A DNA stretch of 33,545 nt from Dyella sp. C9 (GTDB lineage: Bacteria > Pseudomonadota > Gammaproteobacteria > Xanthomonadales > Rhodanobacteraceae): the NCBI RefSeq assembly GCF_003332825.1, contig NZ_QIRF01000012.1:97014-130558 (forward strand), in the 5' to 3' direction. Made by a program: the position numbers and the translations under genes. Position 1 is the stretch's first letter, and every line of letters starts with the position of its first letter. The notes below the pieces were generated by a model that was not told the DNA's origin, did not search any database, and was given only the letters and a program-made list of their open reading frames with translations. Below are positions 7,870 to 15,895 of the stretch, in pieces.

Positions 7870-10197
7870 TTGGCCTTCTTCTCCCGCCTCCGCTCGTTCG
7901 CCATCGCCATCTGGCCCTGGGTACGCATTCCGTTCTGGGTCTGCATGGGCCTGCTGTTCGGTTTCGTGCTGCCCTACACGCTGGTGTTGAACAAGCGCGT
8001 GCAGGACCGCTTCAACGACCTGGTGTTCGCCGTGCCCACGCGCGTGTACGCGCGCCCGTTGCCGCTCTCGGCTGGCGAGCCGATGTCGCCGGCGGCGCTG
8101 GAGCTCGAGCTGACCTTCGCCGGCTACAGCAACGACGGCAAGGGCCAGGTGGCCGGCACCTGGACCAAGGAGAGCGGGGCCTACACCATCGCCTCGCGCG
8201 GCTATGCCGGCCCGGACGGCGGCGAAGTGCCCAAGCGGGTGCGCGTGGCGCTGGGCAAGGGCCAGGTGGCGAGCGTGAAGGACCTGGCTACCGGCAAGCC
8301 GCTGGACCTCACCCACCTCGACCCGGCGCGCATCGCCACCCTCTACGGCTCGCAGCAGGAAGAGCGCCGCATCGTGCGCCTGGCCGACGTGCCGCCGCTG
8401 CTGCTCGATGGCCTGCAGGCGGTGGAAGACCGCGACTTCAAGCATCACTTCGGCATCGACCTCAGTGCGATCCTGCGCGCTTCCTTCGCCAACCTGCGTG
8501 CCGGCCACACCGTGCAGGGCGGCTCCACGCTGACCCAGCAGCTGGTGCGCAACCTGTTCCTGGATCGCGAGCAGAATTTCTCGCGCAAGCTCAACGAAGC
8601 GCTGATGTCGATCCTGATCGAGGCGCACTATGACAAGAGCCGCATCCTCGAGGCCTACGTCAACGAGGTATTCCTCGGCCAGCAGGGCAGCCAGGCGGTG
8701 CACGGCTTTGCCGCCGCGTCGGAGTTCTACTTCGGCCGCCGCATGGAAGACCTCAAGCCGCAGGAGATGGCGCTGCTGATCGGCATGGTGAAGGGGCCGA
8801 GCTACTACGATCCGCGCCGTTATCCCGACCGCGCGTTGTCGCGCCGCAACCTGGTGCTGGACCAGTTCGTCGAGACCGGCCTGATCACGGCGGACCAGGC
8901 CGCGGGCTACAAGGCCACGCCACTGGGCATCGTCACCAACGGCCAGCTGCCGCACAACCGTTTCCCGGCCTTCATGCAGCTGGTGCGTGCACAGATCACC
9001 AGCGACTTCGACGACCAGACGCTGTCCAACGGCAACCTGAGCATCTTCACCACGCTGGACCCGGCCGCCCAGTTGTATGCGGAGCAGGCCATCACCACCA
9101 CCACCAGCGGCCTGGGCAAGCGCGGCGCGGCGGCGCAGGCGGCGGCGGTCGTGACCGAGGCGCAGACCGGCGCCGTGCTCGCCATCGTGGGCAGCAAGGA
9201 GCCAGGCGACCAGGGCTTCAATCGCGCGCTGGATGCGCGCCGCCAGATCGGCTCGCTGGTGAAGCCGCTGGTCTACCTGGTGGCGCTGACCAACCCGGAG
9301 CGTTGGAACCTTGGCAGCCCGGTGGAGGATTCGCCGGTCAGCATGCGCCAGCCCGATGGCAGCTACTGGACGCCGAAGAACGACGAGGGCGACGTGCACG
9401 GCTCGGTGCCGATGGTCGATGCGCTGGTGCATTCGTGGAACCTGGCGACCATCAACCTGGGCATGAACGTGGGCGTGTCGCGCATCCGCGCTTTCCTGCA
9501 GTCGTTCGGCCTCACTGATGTCAACCCGAGTCCGTCGCTGCTGATCGGCGCGCTGGACATGTCGCCGCTGCAGGCCACCCAGCTCTACCAATACATCGCC
9601 GCTGATGGCCATGCGCTGCCGCTGGTGGCGGTGCGCGGCGTGGTCGATGCGAACGGGCAGACCGTCAAGCGCTACGAAGTGAAGACCGGCCCCGGCGAAT
9701 ACCAGCCGGCGGTGCGCCTGGTGACGTGGGCCATGCAGCAGGTGGCGCGCTCCGGCACAGCGGCCTCGATCGGCAGCTCCGGCCTGGCCTACCTCAATGC
9801 GGCGGGCAAGACCGGCACCAGCAACGACATGCGCGACAGCTGGTTCGCCGGCTTCACCGGCGAGCACCTGGCGGTGTTCTGGATGGGCCGCGATGACAAC
9901 AAGCCCAGCGGGTTGTATGGTGCGACCGGCAGCCTGCGGGCCTGGCAGGAGCTGTTCCGCAAGCTGCCGACGAAGCCGTTGTCGGCGGCACCGGGCGATG
10001 GATTGGAAATGGCCTGGATCAATCCGGCCGATGGCAAGCGCACGGAACAGGGGTGCGAGGGAGCGCGTGAATTGCCGGTGGTCGCCGGTACACTGTCGCA
10101 AGATGCCGAGGGCTGTTTCTGGCAGCACGTCGGCAATCTGTTTGGCGGCGGTGACCAGGCCCCGGCGCCGGCCTCCACAGCACCCATCCGAGATTGA
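7870..10197 (+). CDS. mrcB: Penicillin-binding protein 1B, bifunctional peptidoglycan synthase
   Basis: PBP1b polymerises lipid II and crosslinks the stem peptides in the periplasm. The 775-aa protein has a short cytoplasmic tail and an N-terminal membrane anchor (about 10-40), then a UB2H-like regulatory region (about 55-150). The GT51 glycosyltransferase domain carries catalytic Glu186 in AVEDRDF, with GGSTLTQQL and GVKGP-like motifs following. The transpeptidase domain has SLVK (nucleophile Ser462, Lys465), SWN (522-524) and KTG (647-649). All catalytic residues are intact. The start is TTG, with AGGA about 10 nt upstream; the frame closes at 7834-7836, and the next ATG (7946) would remove part of the anchor. 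The lipoprotein gene follows after 2 nt. In enterobacteria PBP1b is activated by the lipoprotein LpoB, which makes the neighbour worth noting. Confidence 0.95.
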   Translation: MAFFSRLRSFAIAIWPWVRIPFWVCMGLLFGFVLPYTLVLNKRVQDRFNDLVFAVPTRVYARPLPLSAGEPMSPAALELELTFAGYSNDGKGQVAGTWTKESGAYTIASRGYAGPDGGEVPKRVRVALGKGQVASVKDLATGKPLDLTHLDPARIATLYGSQQEERRIVRLADVPPLLLDGLQAVEDRDFKHHFGIDLSAILRASFANLRAGHTVQGGSTLTQQLVRNLFLDREQNFSRKLNEALMSILIEAHYDKSRILEAYVNEVFLGQQGSQAVHGFAAASEFYFGRRMEDLKPQEMALLIGMVKGPSYYDPRRYPDRALSRRNLVLDQFVETGLITADQAAGYKATPLGIVTNGQLPHNRFPAFMQLVRAQITSDFDDQTLSNGNLSIFTTLDPAAQLYAEQAITTTTSGLGKRGAAAQAAAVVTEAQTGAVLAIVGSKEPGDQGFNRALDARRQIGSLVKPLVYLVALTNPERWNLGSPVEDSPVSMRQPDGSYWTPKNDEGDVHGSVPMVDALVHSWNLATINLGMNVGVSRIRAFLQSFGLTDVNPSPSLLIGALDMSPLQATQLYQYIAADGHALPLVAVRGVVDANGQTVKRYEVKTGPGEYQPAVRLVTWAMQQVARSGTAASIGSSGLAYLNAAGKTGTSNDMRDSWFAGFTGEHLAVFWMGRDDNKPSGLYGATGSLRAWQELFRKLPTKPLSAAPGDGLEMAWINPADGKRTEQGCEGARELPVVAGTLSQDAEGCFWQHVGNLFGGGDQAPAPASTAPIRD

Positions 10198-10199
10198 TC

Positions 10200-10730
10200 A
10201 TGTCGCGTCACCATCTTCACGCCCTTGCCGTGCCCGCTGCGCTTGCCGTGGCGCTGCTGGCTGCCTGCAGCCAGCCCGTCGCGCCTTCACAGGCCACCCG
10301 TCCCACCGTGTCCGACGACCAGATGCTGGCGGCGATCCACGCCGCGGGCGAGAAGGAAAAGTCGGTCATCGACGTGAATCCCTTGCGTGATCCGGGCGTC
10401 GCCGCACTGCAGGATTCGGCCGACGGCGACATGCGCACCGGCAAGTACCAGGATGCCGCGGGCAAACTCGACCAGGCACTGAAGATCAGCCCTGATTCGC
10501 CGGACCTGCTGCAGGATCGCGCGGAACTGGCGATTCGCCTGAAGGATTACGCCGGCGCCGAGAAGCTCGCCCAGCGCTCCTGGGACCTGGGGCCGAAGCT
10601 GGGCCCCTTGTGCGCGCGCAACTGGCAGACCATCGTGGAACTGCGCGAGCACGCGGGCGATGAATCGGGCGCGGCCAATGCCAGCAAGTCGGTGGCGCAG
10701 TGCCACGTGGAAGGCATGCAGCGCTACTGA
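10200..10730 (+). CDS. TPR-containing lipoprotein cotranscribed with mrcB
   Basis: A 176-aa protein with a lipoprotein signal peptide; the lipobox LAAC puts the lipidated cysteine near residue 23. It is therefore a predicted envelope lipoprotein. The mature part has a helical tetratricopeptide-like region (GKYQDAAGKLDQAL, SPDSPDLLQDRAEL, KDYAGAEKLAQRSWDLGP), two cysteines (LCARN, AQCHV) and a short C-terminus. The gene starts 2 nt after the mrcB stop, so the two are translationally close. By position it may assist PBP1b, but it does not resemble LpoB in sequence; this functional link is inference. An in-frame TTG 6 nt upstream is less likely than the ATG. Confidence 0.8.
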   Translation: MSRHHLHALAVPAALAVALLAACSQPVAPSQATRPTVSDDQMLAAIHAAGEKEKSVIDVNPLRDPGVAALQDSADGDMRTGKYQDAAGKLDQALKISPDSPDLLQDRAELAIRLKDYAGAEKLAQRSWDLGPKLGPLCARNWQTIVELREHAGDESGAANASKSVAQCHVEGMQRY

Positions 10731-10740
10731 GCGAAAGGCC

Positions 10741-10768
10741 GACGCCCTCGCGCAGATGCGGGGGCGTC
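10741..10768. terminator. Hairpin between convergent lipoprotein and VOC genes
   Basis: GACGCCC (10741-10747) pairs with GGGCGTC (10762-10768), and the stem extends inward by a wobble pair and CGC/GCG around the loop GCAGAT. It begins 10 bp after the lipoprotein stop and overlaps the stop codon of the opposing gene. There is no T-tract, so it is a plausible but not classical terminator. Confidence 0.45.
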
Positions 10769-11144
10769 AGCGCCTGCGCTCTTCCATCAGCCCCACCAGG
10801 TTGCCGTCCGGATCGCGCAGGAAGGCCAGCCACAGCGTGTGGTCGGACAGCTCCGCCGTGGCCTGCGGCTCGCGCTCGCCGACGGCGCCGCGATCGAGCA
10901 GTGCGGCGAACGTGCGGCCGATGTCGCCCACCCTGAAGTAGAGAATGGAATTGCCGCCCACCGCGCCGGCGCCCTGCGGCGTGGACAGCATCAGCCGTAC
11001 GCCGCCGCAATCGAGGAAGGCGAGGTTGGGGGCGGGGCGGAACAGGAAGCTCAGGCCGAGGATGTCGCGATAGAACGCAAGCGCGGCGTCGACGTCGCTG
11101 ACCGTGACGGCGATCTGGCCGATGCCGGCGATGGGCGTGGACAT
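10767..11144 (-). CDS. VOC (glyoxalase/bleomycin-resistance fold) protein
   Basis: A 125-aa single-domain VOC-fold protein with two beta-alpha-beta-beta-beta modules. Seen: IAVTVSDVDAALAFYRDILGL at the N-terminus (helix-1 signature), LMLSTPQG mid-protein, and FLRDPDGNLVGLMEE at the end. The first metal position, often His, is Gln (GIGQIAV), as in human glyoxalase I; the C-terminal Glu is kept. Metal-dependent lyase, dioxygenase or binding activity are all possible, and the substrate cannot be read from the sequence. GGAG 8 nt before the ATG supports the start. It is divergent from the yoaA helicase gene. Confidence 0.8.
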   Translation of the reverse strand: MSTPIAGIGQIAVTVSDVDAALAFYRDILGLSFLFRPAPNLAFLDCGGVRLMLSTPQGAGAVGGNSILYFRVGDIGRTFAALLDRGAVGEREPQATAELSDHTLWLAFLRDPDGNLVGLMEERRR

Positions 11145-11218
11145 GGCGTTGCTCCATGGTGGGCCGCCTGCAGTCTAGGGCATTCGCAGGTGATGCCCGG
11201 GTCGGCGATACTGGGCGG

Positions 11219-13153
11219 ATGATCGATCACGAGGACGTTGCCGCGCTGCTCGGCCAGGAAGGCCCGTTTGCCCGCGAGCTACCCAATTTCGCACCGCGCG
11301 CCGCCCAGCAGGCCATGGCGCAGGCGGTGCAGCACGCCATTGCCGAGCGCGAGACGCTGATCGCCGAGGCAGGCACCGGCACCGGCAAGACCTTTGCGTA
11401 CCTGGTGCCGGCACTGCTTTCCGGCGAGCGGGTGATCGTCTCCACCGGCACCAAGGCGCTGCAGGACCAGCTGTATTTCCGCGACCTGCCACGCGTGCGC
11501 TCGGTGCTGGACGCGCGCTTGAAGACGGCCTTGCTCAAGGGGCGCTCCAACTATCTGTGCCTGTACCGGCTCGACCAGACCGTGCGCGAAGGCGCCAGCT
11601 TCGATCGCGCGCAGGCCGCGCAGCTGGCGGCGGTGCGCGCGTGGTCGGCACGCACGCGACGCGGCGACCGCATGGAGCTGGCCGAGGTGCCGGAGGAGTC
11701 GCCGCTGTGGCCGCGCGTGACCTCCACACCGGAGAACTGCCTGGGCGTGGAGTGCCCGTTCTACGACGACTGCCATGTGATCAAGGCGCGCCGCGAGGCA
11801 CAGGAAGCCGACCTGGTGGTGGTCAATCACCACCTGCTGTTCGCCGATCTCGCGCTCAAGCAGGAGGGCTTCGGCGAGATCCTGCCCGGCGCCAGCGCCT
11901 TCATCCTCGACGAGGCCCACCAGATTCCGGAACTGGCCGGCCAGTTCTTCTCGCAGAGCATCAGCGCGCGCCAGATCAGCGAGCTGGCGCAGGACAGCCT
12001 GGCCGAATGCAACGGCGTCACCGGCGCCATCGGCCTGCTGCTGGAGCCGGCCGAAGCGGTGCAGGATGCCGTGCGCAGGTTGCGCCTGGCGATGGACGCC
12101 TTGCCCGAACGCGGTCCGTTCCACCAGCTGGAAGCAGTGGGCGCCATCGCGCAGGGCCTGCACGAGCTGCGAGAGGTGCTGGCGGATTTCACCGACGGGC
12201 TGGCCTCGCAGGCGGATCGCTCGCGTGGCTTCGCCAACGCGCATGAACGCGCCGCGGTGCTCAGCGAACGGCTCGACCGCATCGCCGAGCGAGACAGCGA
12301 GCGCGACGTACGCTGGTATGAGCTGTTTCCGCGCGGCCTCGCCCTGCATGCCACGCCCCTGGACCTCGCCGCACCGCTGCGCGCGATGCGCGAGCAGACG
12401 CAGGCCGGCTGGATCTACACCTCGGCCACCTTGTCGGTCGCCGGCAGCTTCGATCACTTCGCGCGGCAGCTGGGGCTCGACGATCCGCAGACGCTGCAGG
12501 TGGAAAGCCCGTTCGATTACGCCAGGCAGGCGCTGTGCTACCTGCCGCCATCGCTGCCCGATCCCTCGGCGCGCGATTACACCGACCGCGTGATCGACGC
12601 CTTGCTGCCCGTGCTCAACGCCTCCAACGGCCGCGCCTTCCTGTTGTTCACTTCGCATCGTGCGCTGCGTCGCGCCGCCGAGCTGTTGCAGGATCGCGTC
12701 CCCTGGCCATTGTTCGTGCAGGGCACCGCGCCGCGCCACCAACTGCTGGAGGATTTCCGCCACAGCGGCCACGGTGTACTGCTGGGGGCGGCCAGTTTCT
12801 GGGAAGGCGTCGACGTGGCCGGCGAGGCGCTCAGCGTGGTGGTGATCGACAAGCTGCCATTTGCCTCGCCGGACGACCCGGTACTGCAGGCCCGGCTCGA
12901 GGCGCTGGAGCAGGCGGGCATCAATCCCTTCATGGGCTGGCAGGTGCCCAGCGCGGTGATTGCGCTCAAGCAGGGCGCGGGCAGGCTGATCCGCGATGTG
13001 CATGATCGCGGCGTGCTGGTGCTGTGCGATCCGCGCCTGACCAGCAAGGGCTACGGACGGCTGTTCCTGGCCAGCCTCCCGGCCATGCCGCGCACGCGGG
13101 AGCTGGCCGACGTGCAGGCGTTCTTCACCACCCAGGGGCCCGCTCGACCGTAG
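11219..13153 (+). CDS. yoaA: YoaA/DinG-family Fe-S cluster DNA helicase
   Basis: An XPD-like superfamily-2 5'-3' DNA helicase of 644 aa, close to the usual YoaA length and shorter than DinG. Walker A is AGTGTGKT (51-58). The four cysteines expected to hold the 4Fe-4S cluster are present at 114, 174, 179 and 185 (YLC; ENC-x4-C-x5-C). Walker B is DEAH (231-234), and the motif VI-like element QGAGRLIRD lies near the end. SNYLCLYRL, VVNHHLLFADL and SFWEGVDV also match YoaA closely. In E. coli YoaA helps to unwind damaged forks together with the polymerase chi subunit. The ATG at 11219 was chosen because family similarity starts there; the upstream frame is open but unlike the family. Confidence 0.93.
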   Translation: MIDHEDVAALLGQEGPFARELPNFAPRAAQQAMAQAVQHAIAERETLIAEAGTGTGKTFAYLVPALLSGERVIVSTGTKALQDQLYFRDLPRVRSVLDARLKTALLKGRSNYLCLYRLDQTVREGASFDRAQAAQLAAVRAWSARTRRGDRMELAEVPEESPLWPRVTSTPENCLGVECPFYDDCHVIKARREAQEADLVVVNHHLLFADLALKQEGFGEILPGASAFILDEAHQIPELAGQFFSQSISARQISELAQDSLAECNGVTGAIGLLLEPAEAVQDAVRRLRLAMDALPERGPFHQLEAVGAIAQGLHELREVLADFTDGLASQADRSRGFANAHERAAVLSERLDRIAERDSERDVRWYELFPRGLALHATPLDLAAPLRAMREQTQAGWIYTSATLSVAGSFDHFARQLGLDDPQTLQVESPFDYARQALCYLPPSLPDPSARDYTDRVIDALLPVLNASNGRAFLLFTSHRALRRAAELLQDRVPWPLFVQGTAPRHQLLEDFRHSGHGVLLGAASFWEGVDVAGEALSVVVIDKLPFASPDDPVLQARLEALEQAGINPFMGWQVPSAVIALKQGAGRLIRDVHDRGVLVLCDPRLTSKGYGRLFLASLPAMPRTRELADVQAFFTTQGPARP

Positions 13154-13222
13154 CGGCGGCACTGGACGCGGGGCGGCACCGGCATGACCATGGTGCACCA
13201 GCCACGGGCGGAGGACAGGCAT

Positions 13223-13594
13223 ATGGCCAAGGTCATCGGACTAGGCGGCATCTTCTTCAAGTCACGTGATCCCAAGGCGTTGAGCCAGTGGTACGCGCAG
13301 CACCTCGGGTTGCCGGTCGACGATTGGGGCGGTGCGCGCTGGTCGGAGGATGGCGAGCGTGCCGGCTACACCCTGTGGTCGCCCTTCGCCGCCAACACGG
13401 AATACTTCGGACCGACCACGCAGAGCTACATGATCAACCTGCGCGTGGACGACCTGCATGCCCTGCTGGCCAAGCTGCGTGCCGCCGGCGTCGCCGTGGA
13501 CGAGCGCGTGGAAGAGAGCGAGTACGGTCGCTTCGGCTGGATCACCGATCCTGACGGCACGCGCATCGAGCTGTGGGAGCCCCCGGCGGCCTGA
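13223..13594 (+). CDS. VOC-fold protein, second copy
   Basis: A 123-aa VOC-superfamily protein of a different subgroup from the one at 10767-11144. It begins GLGGIFFKSRDPKALSQWY, typical of cytosolic VOC proteins with an N-terminal FFKS..DP signature, and ends WITDPDGTRIELWEPP, where the Glu is the usual last metal ligand. The substrate is unknown. GGAGG 8 nt before the ATG at 13223 decides the start over the ATG at 13184. It lies 69 bp after yoaA on the same strand and may be cotranscribed. Confidence 0.8.
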   Translation: MAKVIGLGGIFFKSRDPKALSQWYAQHLGLPVDDWGGARWSEDGERAGYTLWSPFAANTEYFGPTTQSYMINLRVDDLHALLAKLRAAGVAVDERVEESEYGRFGWITDPDGTRIELWEPPAA

Positions 13595-13614
13595 TCGTCG
13601 TTTCGCCAGAGTTT

Positions 13615-13642
13615 GCTGGCTGCCCGGCATCAGGCGGCCAGC
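13615..13642 (+). terminator. Stem-loop between VOC and creD genes
   Basis: GCTGGCTGCC (13615-13624) can pair with GGCGGCCAGC (13633-13642), including one wobble pair, around an 8-nt loop. Only CTTT follows, so termination would be weak. It marks the boundary between the VOC gene and the creD-tsaB pair. Confidence 0.35.
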
Positions 13643-13696
13643 GCCTTTGCCCGCGCCTGCGTTTCCATGGGTACTCCCTTTTCAGGAGTGAAGGAC

Positions 13697-15046
13697 ATGG
13701 GGCACTGGATGCGCGGTTGGACAGCGCGAATTCTCGGCTTGGGCTTGCTGGCGCTGCTGATGCTGCTGCCGCTGTGGAAGGTGCAGTCGCTGGTGGTGGA
13801 GCGCCAGGGCATGCGGCAGGCAGCCGTCGACCAGATCGCTCAGGGCTGGGGTGGTGAACAGGTGATAGGCGGGCTGGTGCTGGCCGTGCCCACGCGCCAG
13901 CCGGTGGCCGACAGCCAGGGCGTGGTGCGCACGCAGGGCGACGTCACCTACGTATTGCCGGACACCGCCAGCACCCGCATCGGCATGCACACCGACAAGC
14001 GGCGTTACGGCATCTACGAAGCGCCGGTGTTCGGTGCCACGGTGGAACTGCACGGCCGCTTCCTGCCGGCCGACATCGTGCAGGCACGCGAGCACGACGC
14101 GGCCAGCTGGGATGGCAACAAGGCCGAGCTGCGCCTGGTGCTGGGTGACCTGCAAGGGCTGCAGGAGGTGAACCAGCTGTTGATCAATGGCCGGCCGCAA
14201 CAGTTCACCTCGTCGGCGGCGAGTTTCGGTGGCTCGTGGTCCACCGTGACGGTGCCCGTGGATCTGGACGCCTTGTCGGGGCAGCCCATCGAGTTCGCCA
14301 TCAGTCTGCGCCTGGCGGGGACGCAGTCGCTGCGCGCCTTGCCGCTGGCGCGGTCGGTGGACGTGACGATGCAGGCGCCGTGGCCCGATCCCAGCTTCAT
14401 CGGCAGCGCTTTGCCGGCGGAGCGCAAGGTGGATGCCCACGGCTTCTCCGCGCGCTGGCACATGCTGGAACTCAATCGCCGCTATGGGCAGTCGTGGCAT
14501 GCCAGCGAGGGCCGGATCGAGTCCATGGTGCAGGCGTCGGCGTTTGGCGTGGCGTTGTACCAGCCGGTGGACGTGTACCAGCGCAACGTGCGGGCAGGGA
14601 AATACGGCCTGCTGTTCATCACGCTGACCTTCGTGGCGTTTTTCCTGGTGGAAGTATTGCGGCGGCTGCGCGTGCATCCGGTGCAGTACCTGCTGATCGG
14701 CGCGGCGCTCACCTCGTTCTACGTATTGTTGCTGGCACTGTCCGAGCAGATCGGTTTCGGCGCCGCCTACGCGGTGGCCTCCCTCTCAGTGGTGCTGATC
14801 ATGGGCAGCTATGCCTCGGCGGTGCTGGGCGAGCGTCGGGCCGGGCTGTGGCTGGGCGGCGCGCTGGCGGCGGTGTACGCCATGCTCTATGTGGTGCTGG
14901 CGGCGGAACAGTATGCGCTGCTGATCGGCGCCATCGTGCTGGTGGTCACCGTGGCCCTGCTGATGTACCTGACCCGTCGCATCGACTGGTACGCCACCTT
15001 GCCGAGCGTCGCCGAGCCGGCACCGGTTATCATGGGGCGGTCATGA
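13697..15046 (+). CDS. creD: CreD family inner-membrane protein
   Basis: A 449-aa protein. One N-terminal membrane helix (about 12-32) precedes a large periplasmic beta-rich region (about 40-295), and a C-terminal block from about residue 300 has roughly five membrane helices. The C-terminal block closely follows E. coli CreD: YGLLFITLTFVAFFLVE, then VHPVQYLLIG, LLLALSEQIGF and a closing LTRRIDWY. CreD is induced by the CreBC two-component system in enterics and by beta-lactams in Stenotrophomonas, where it supports envelope integrity; its biochemical activity is unknown. CreBC is not in the window. AGGAG 8 nt upstream supports the ATG at 13697. The stop overlaps the start of tsaB (ATGA). Confidence 0.92.
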   Translation: MGHWMRGWTARILGLGLLALLMLLPLWKVQSLVVERQGMRQAAVDQIAQGWGGEQVIGGLVLAVPTRQPVADSQGVVRTQGDVTYVLPDTASTRIGMHTDKRRYGIYEAPVFGATVELHGRFLPADIVQAREHDAASWDGNKAELRLVLGDLQGLQEVNQLLINGRPQQFTSSAASFGGSWSTVTVPVDLDALSGQPIEFAISLRLAGTQSLRALPLARSVDVTMQAPWPDPSFIGSALPAERKVDAHGFSARWHMLELNRRYGQSWHASEGRIESMVQASAFGVALYQPVDVYQRNVRAGKYGLLFITLTFVAFFLVEVLRRLRVHPVQYLLIGAALTSFYVLLLALSEQIGFGAAYAVASLSVVLIMGSYASAVLGERRAGLWLGGALAAVYAMLYVVLAAEQYALLIGAIVLVVTVALLMYLTRRIDWYATLPSVAEPAPVIMGRS

Positions 15047-15732
15047 ACCTGCTAGCCATCGAAACCGCCACCGAAGCCTGCTCCGTCGCCCTGATCCACG
15101 GCGACGAGGTGATCGCCCGCAGCGAAATCGCGCCGCGCCGCCACGCCGAACTGGTGTTGCCCATGGCCGATGCGCTGCTTGCCGAAGCGGGCCTGGGCCG
15201 GCATGCACTGGATGTGATCGCAGTGGGGCGTGGCCCCGGGGCCTTCACCGGGGTGCGCCTTGGCGTCTCGCTGGCCCAGGGCATGGCGCTGGCGCTGGAT
15301 GTCCCGGTCATCACCGTGTCCTCGCTGGCTGCGCTGGCGCTGGAGGCGCCGGAGGATGACGCTGCAATCCTCGCCGTGATCGATGCCCGCATGGGCGAGA
15401 TCTATGCGGCGAGCTATCGCCGCGACGACAACGGCGGCCTGGTTGCACTCGATCAGGAGCGCGTGTGCACGCCCGAGGCGCTGGTATTGCCCGAGGCCTC
15501 GCACTGGCATGTGGTGGGCAGCGGCTGGGCGACATATGCCGAGGTGTTGCGTCCGCGGCTCACCGGCGAACTGCGCAGCGCCGAAGGCAGCCGTTTTCCA
15601 CAGGCCCGTTGCGTGGCAGAACTGGCGGCCATCGAGTTCGCCGCGGGCCGCACGCTCAGCCCCGATCATGCGCTGCCGGTATACCTGCGCGACAAGGTCG
15701 CGCTCACCCTGGCGGAGCAGGGCAAGGCCTGA
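15043..15732 (+). CDS. tsaB: TsaB, tRNA threonylcarbamoyladenosine (t6A37) biosynthesis protein
   Basis: TsaB is the non-catalytic partner of TsaD in the TsaB-TsaD-TsaE complex that adds threonylcarbamoyl to A37 of ANN-decoding tRNAs. The 229-aa length is normal. It shows the ASKHA-type N-terminus MNLLAIETATEACSVAL, the conserved GRGPGAFTGVRLG loop (about 62-74), AILAVIDARMGEIY, and a short divergent C-terminal half ending in VYLRDKVALT. The start overlaps the creD stop by 4 nt, implying translational coupling of an essential tRNA-modification gene to creD. Confidence 0.94.
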   Translation: MNLLAIETATEACSVALIHGDEVIARSEIAPRRHAELVLPMADALLAEAGLGRHALDVIAVGRGPGAFTGVRLGVSLAQGMALALDVPVITVSSLAALALEAPEDDAAILAVIDARMGEIYAASYRRDDNGGLVALDQERVCTPEALVLPEASHWHVVGSGWATYAEVLRPRLTGELRSAEGSRFPQARCVAELAAIEFAAGRTLSPDHALPVYLRDKVALTLAEQGKA

Positions 15733-15803
15733 CGATCGCCGCCTTTGGATGGCTGCGGTACGCCTCGCCGCAGTGCCACGGCCGCGCCCAAAACAGCCGG
15801 GGC

Positions 15804-15860
15804 ATGCCTGCTTGCCCGGTCATGCGCGGGTTCTTGTAAAGCCCTGGGCGCGGCAGGCAT
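15804..15860. repeat. Inverted repeat upstream of the LacI-family gene
   Basis: ATGCCTGC (15804-15811) and GCAGGCAT (15853-15860) are perfect reverse complements, separated by 41 bp and ending 35 bp before the regulator's ATG. This may be a looped operator or coincidence. It is unrelated to the TGACAGCGCTGTCA sites of the locus. Confidence 0.3.
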
Positions 15861-15895
15861 AGTCGGCGCGCAGCAAGGCCTTGCCGGGAGGGAAC

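Noticed and set aside
7831..10128. A 765-codon open frame on the minus strand
   Set aside because: It is fully antisense to mrcB, whose catalytic motifs are all intact. The product is His/Arg/Ala-rich and resembles nothing known.
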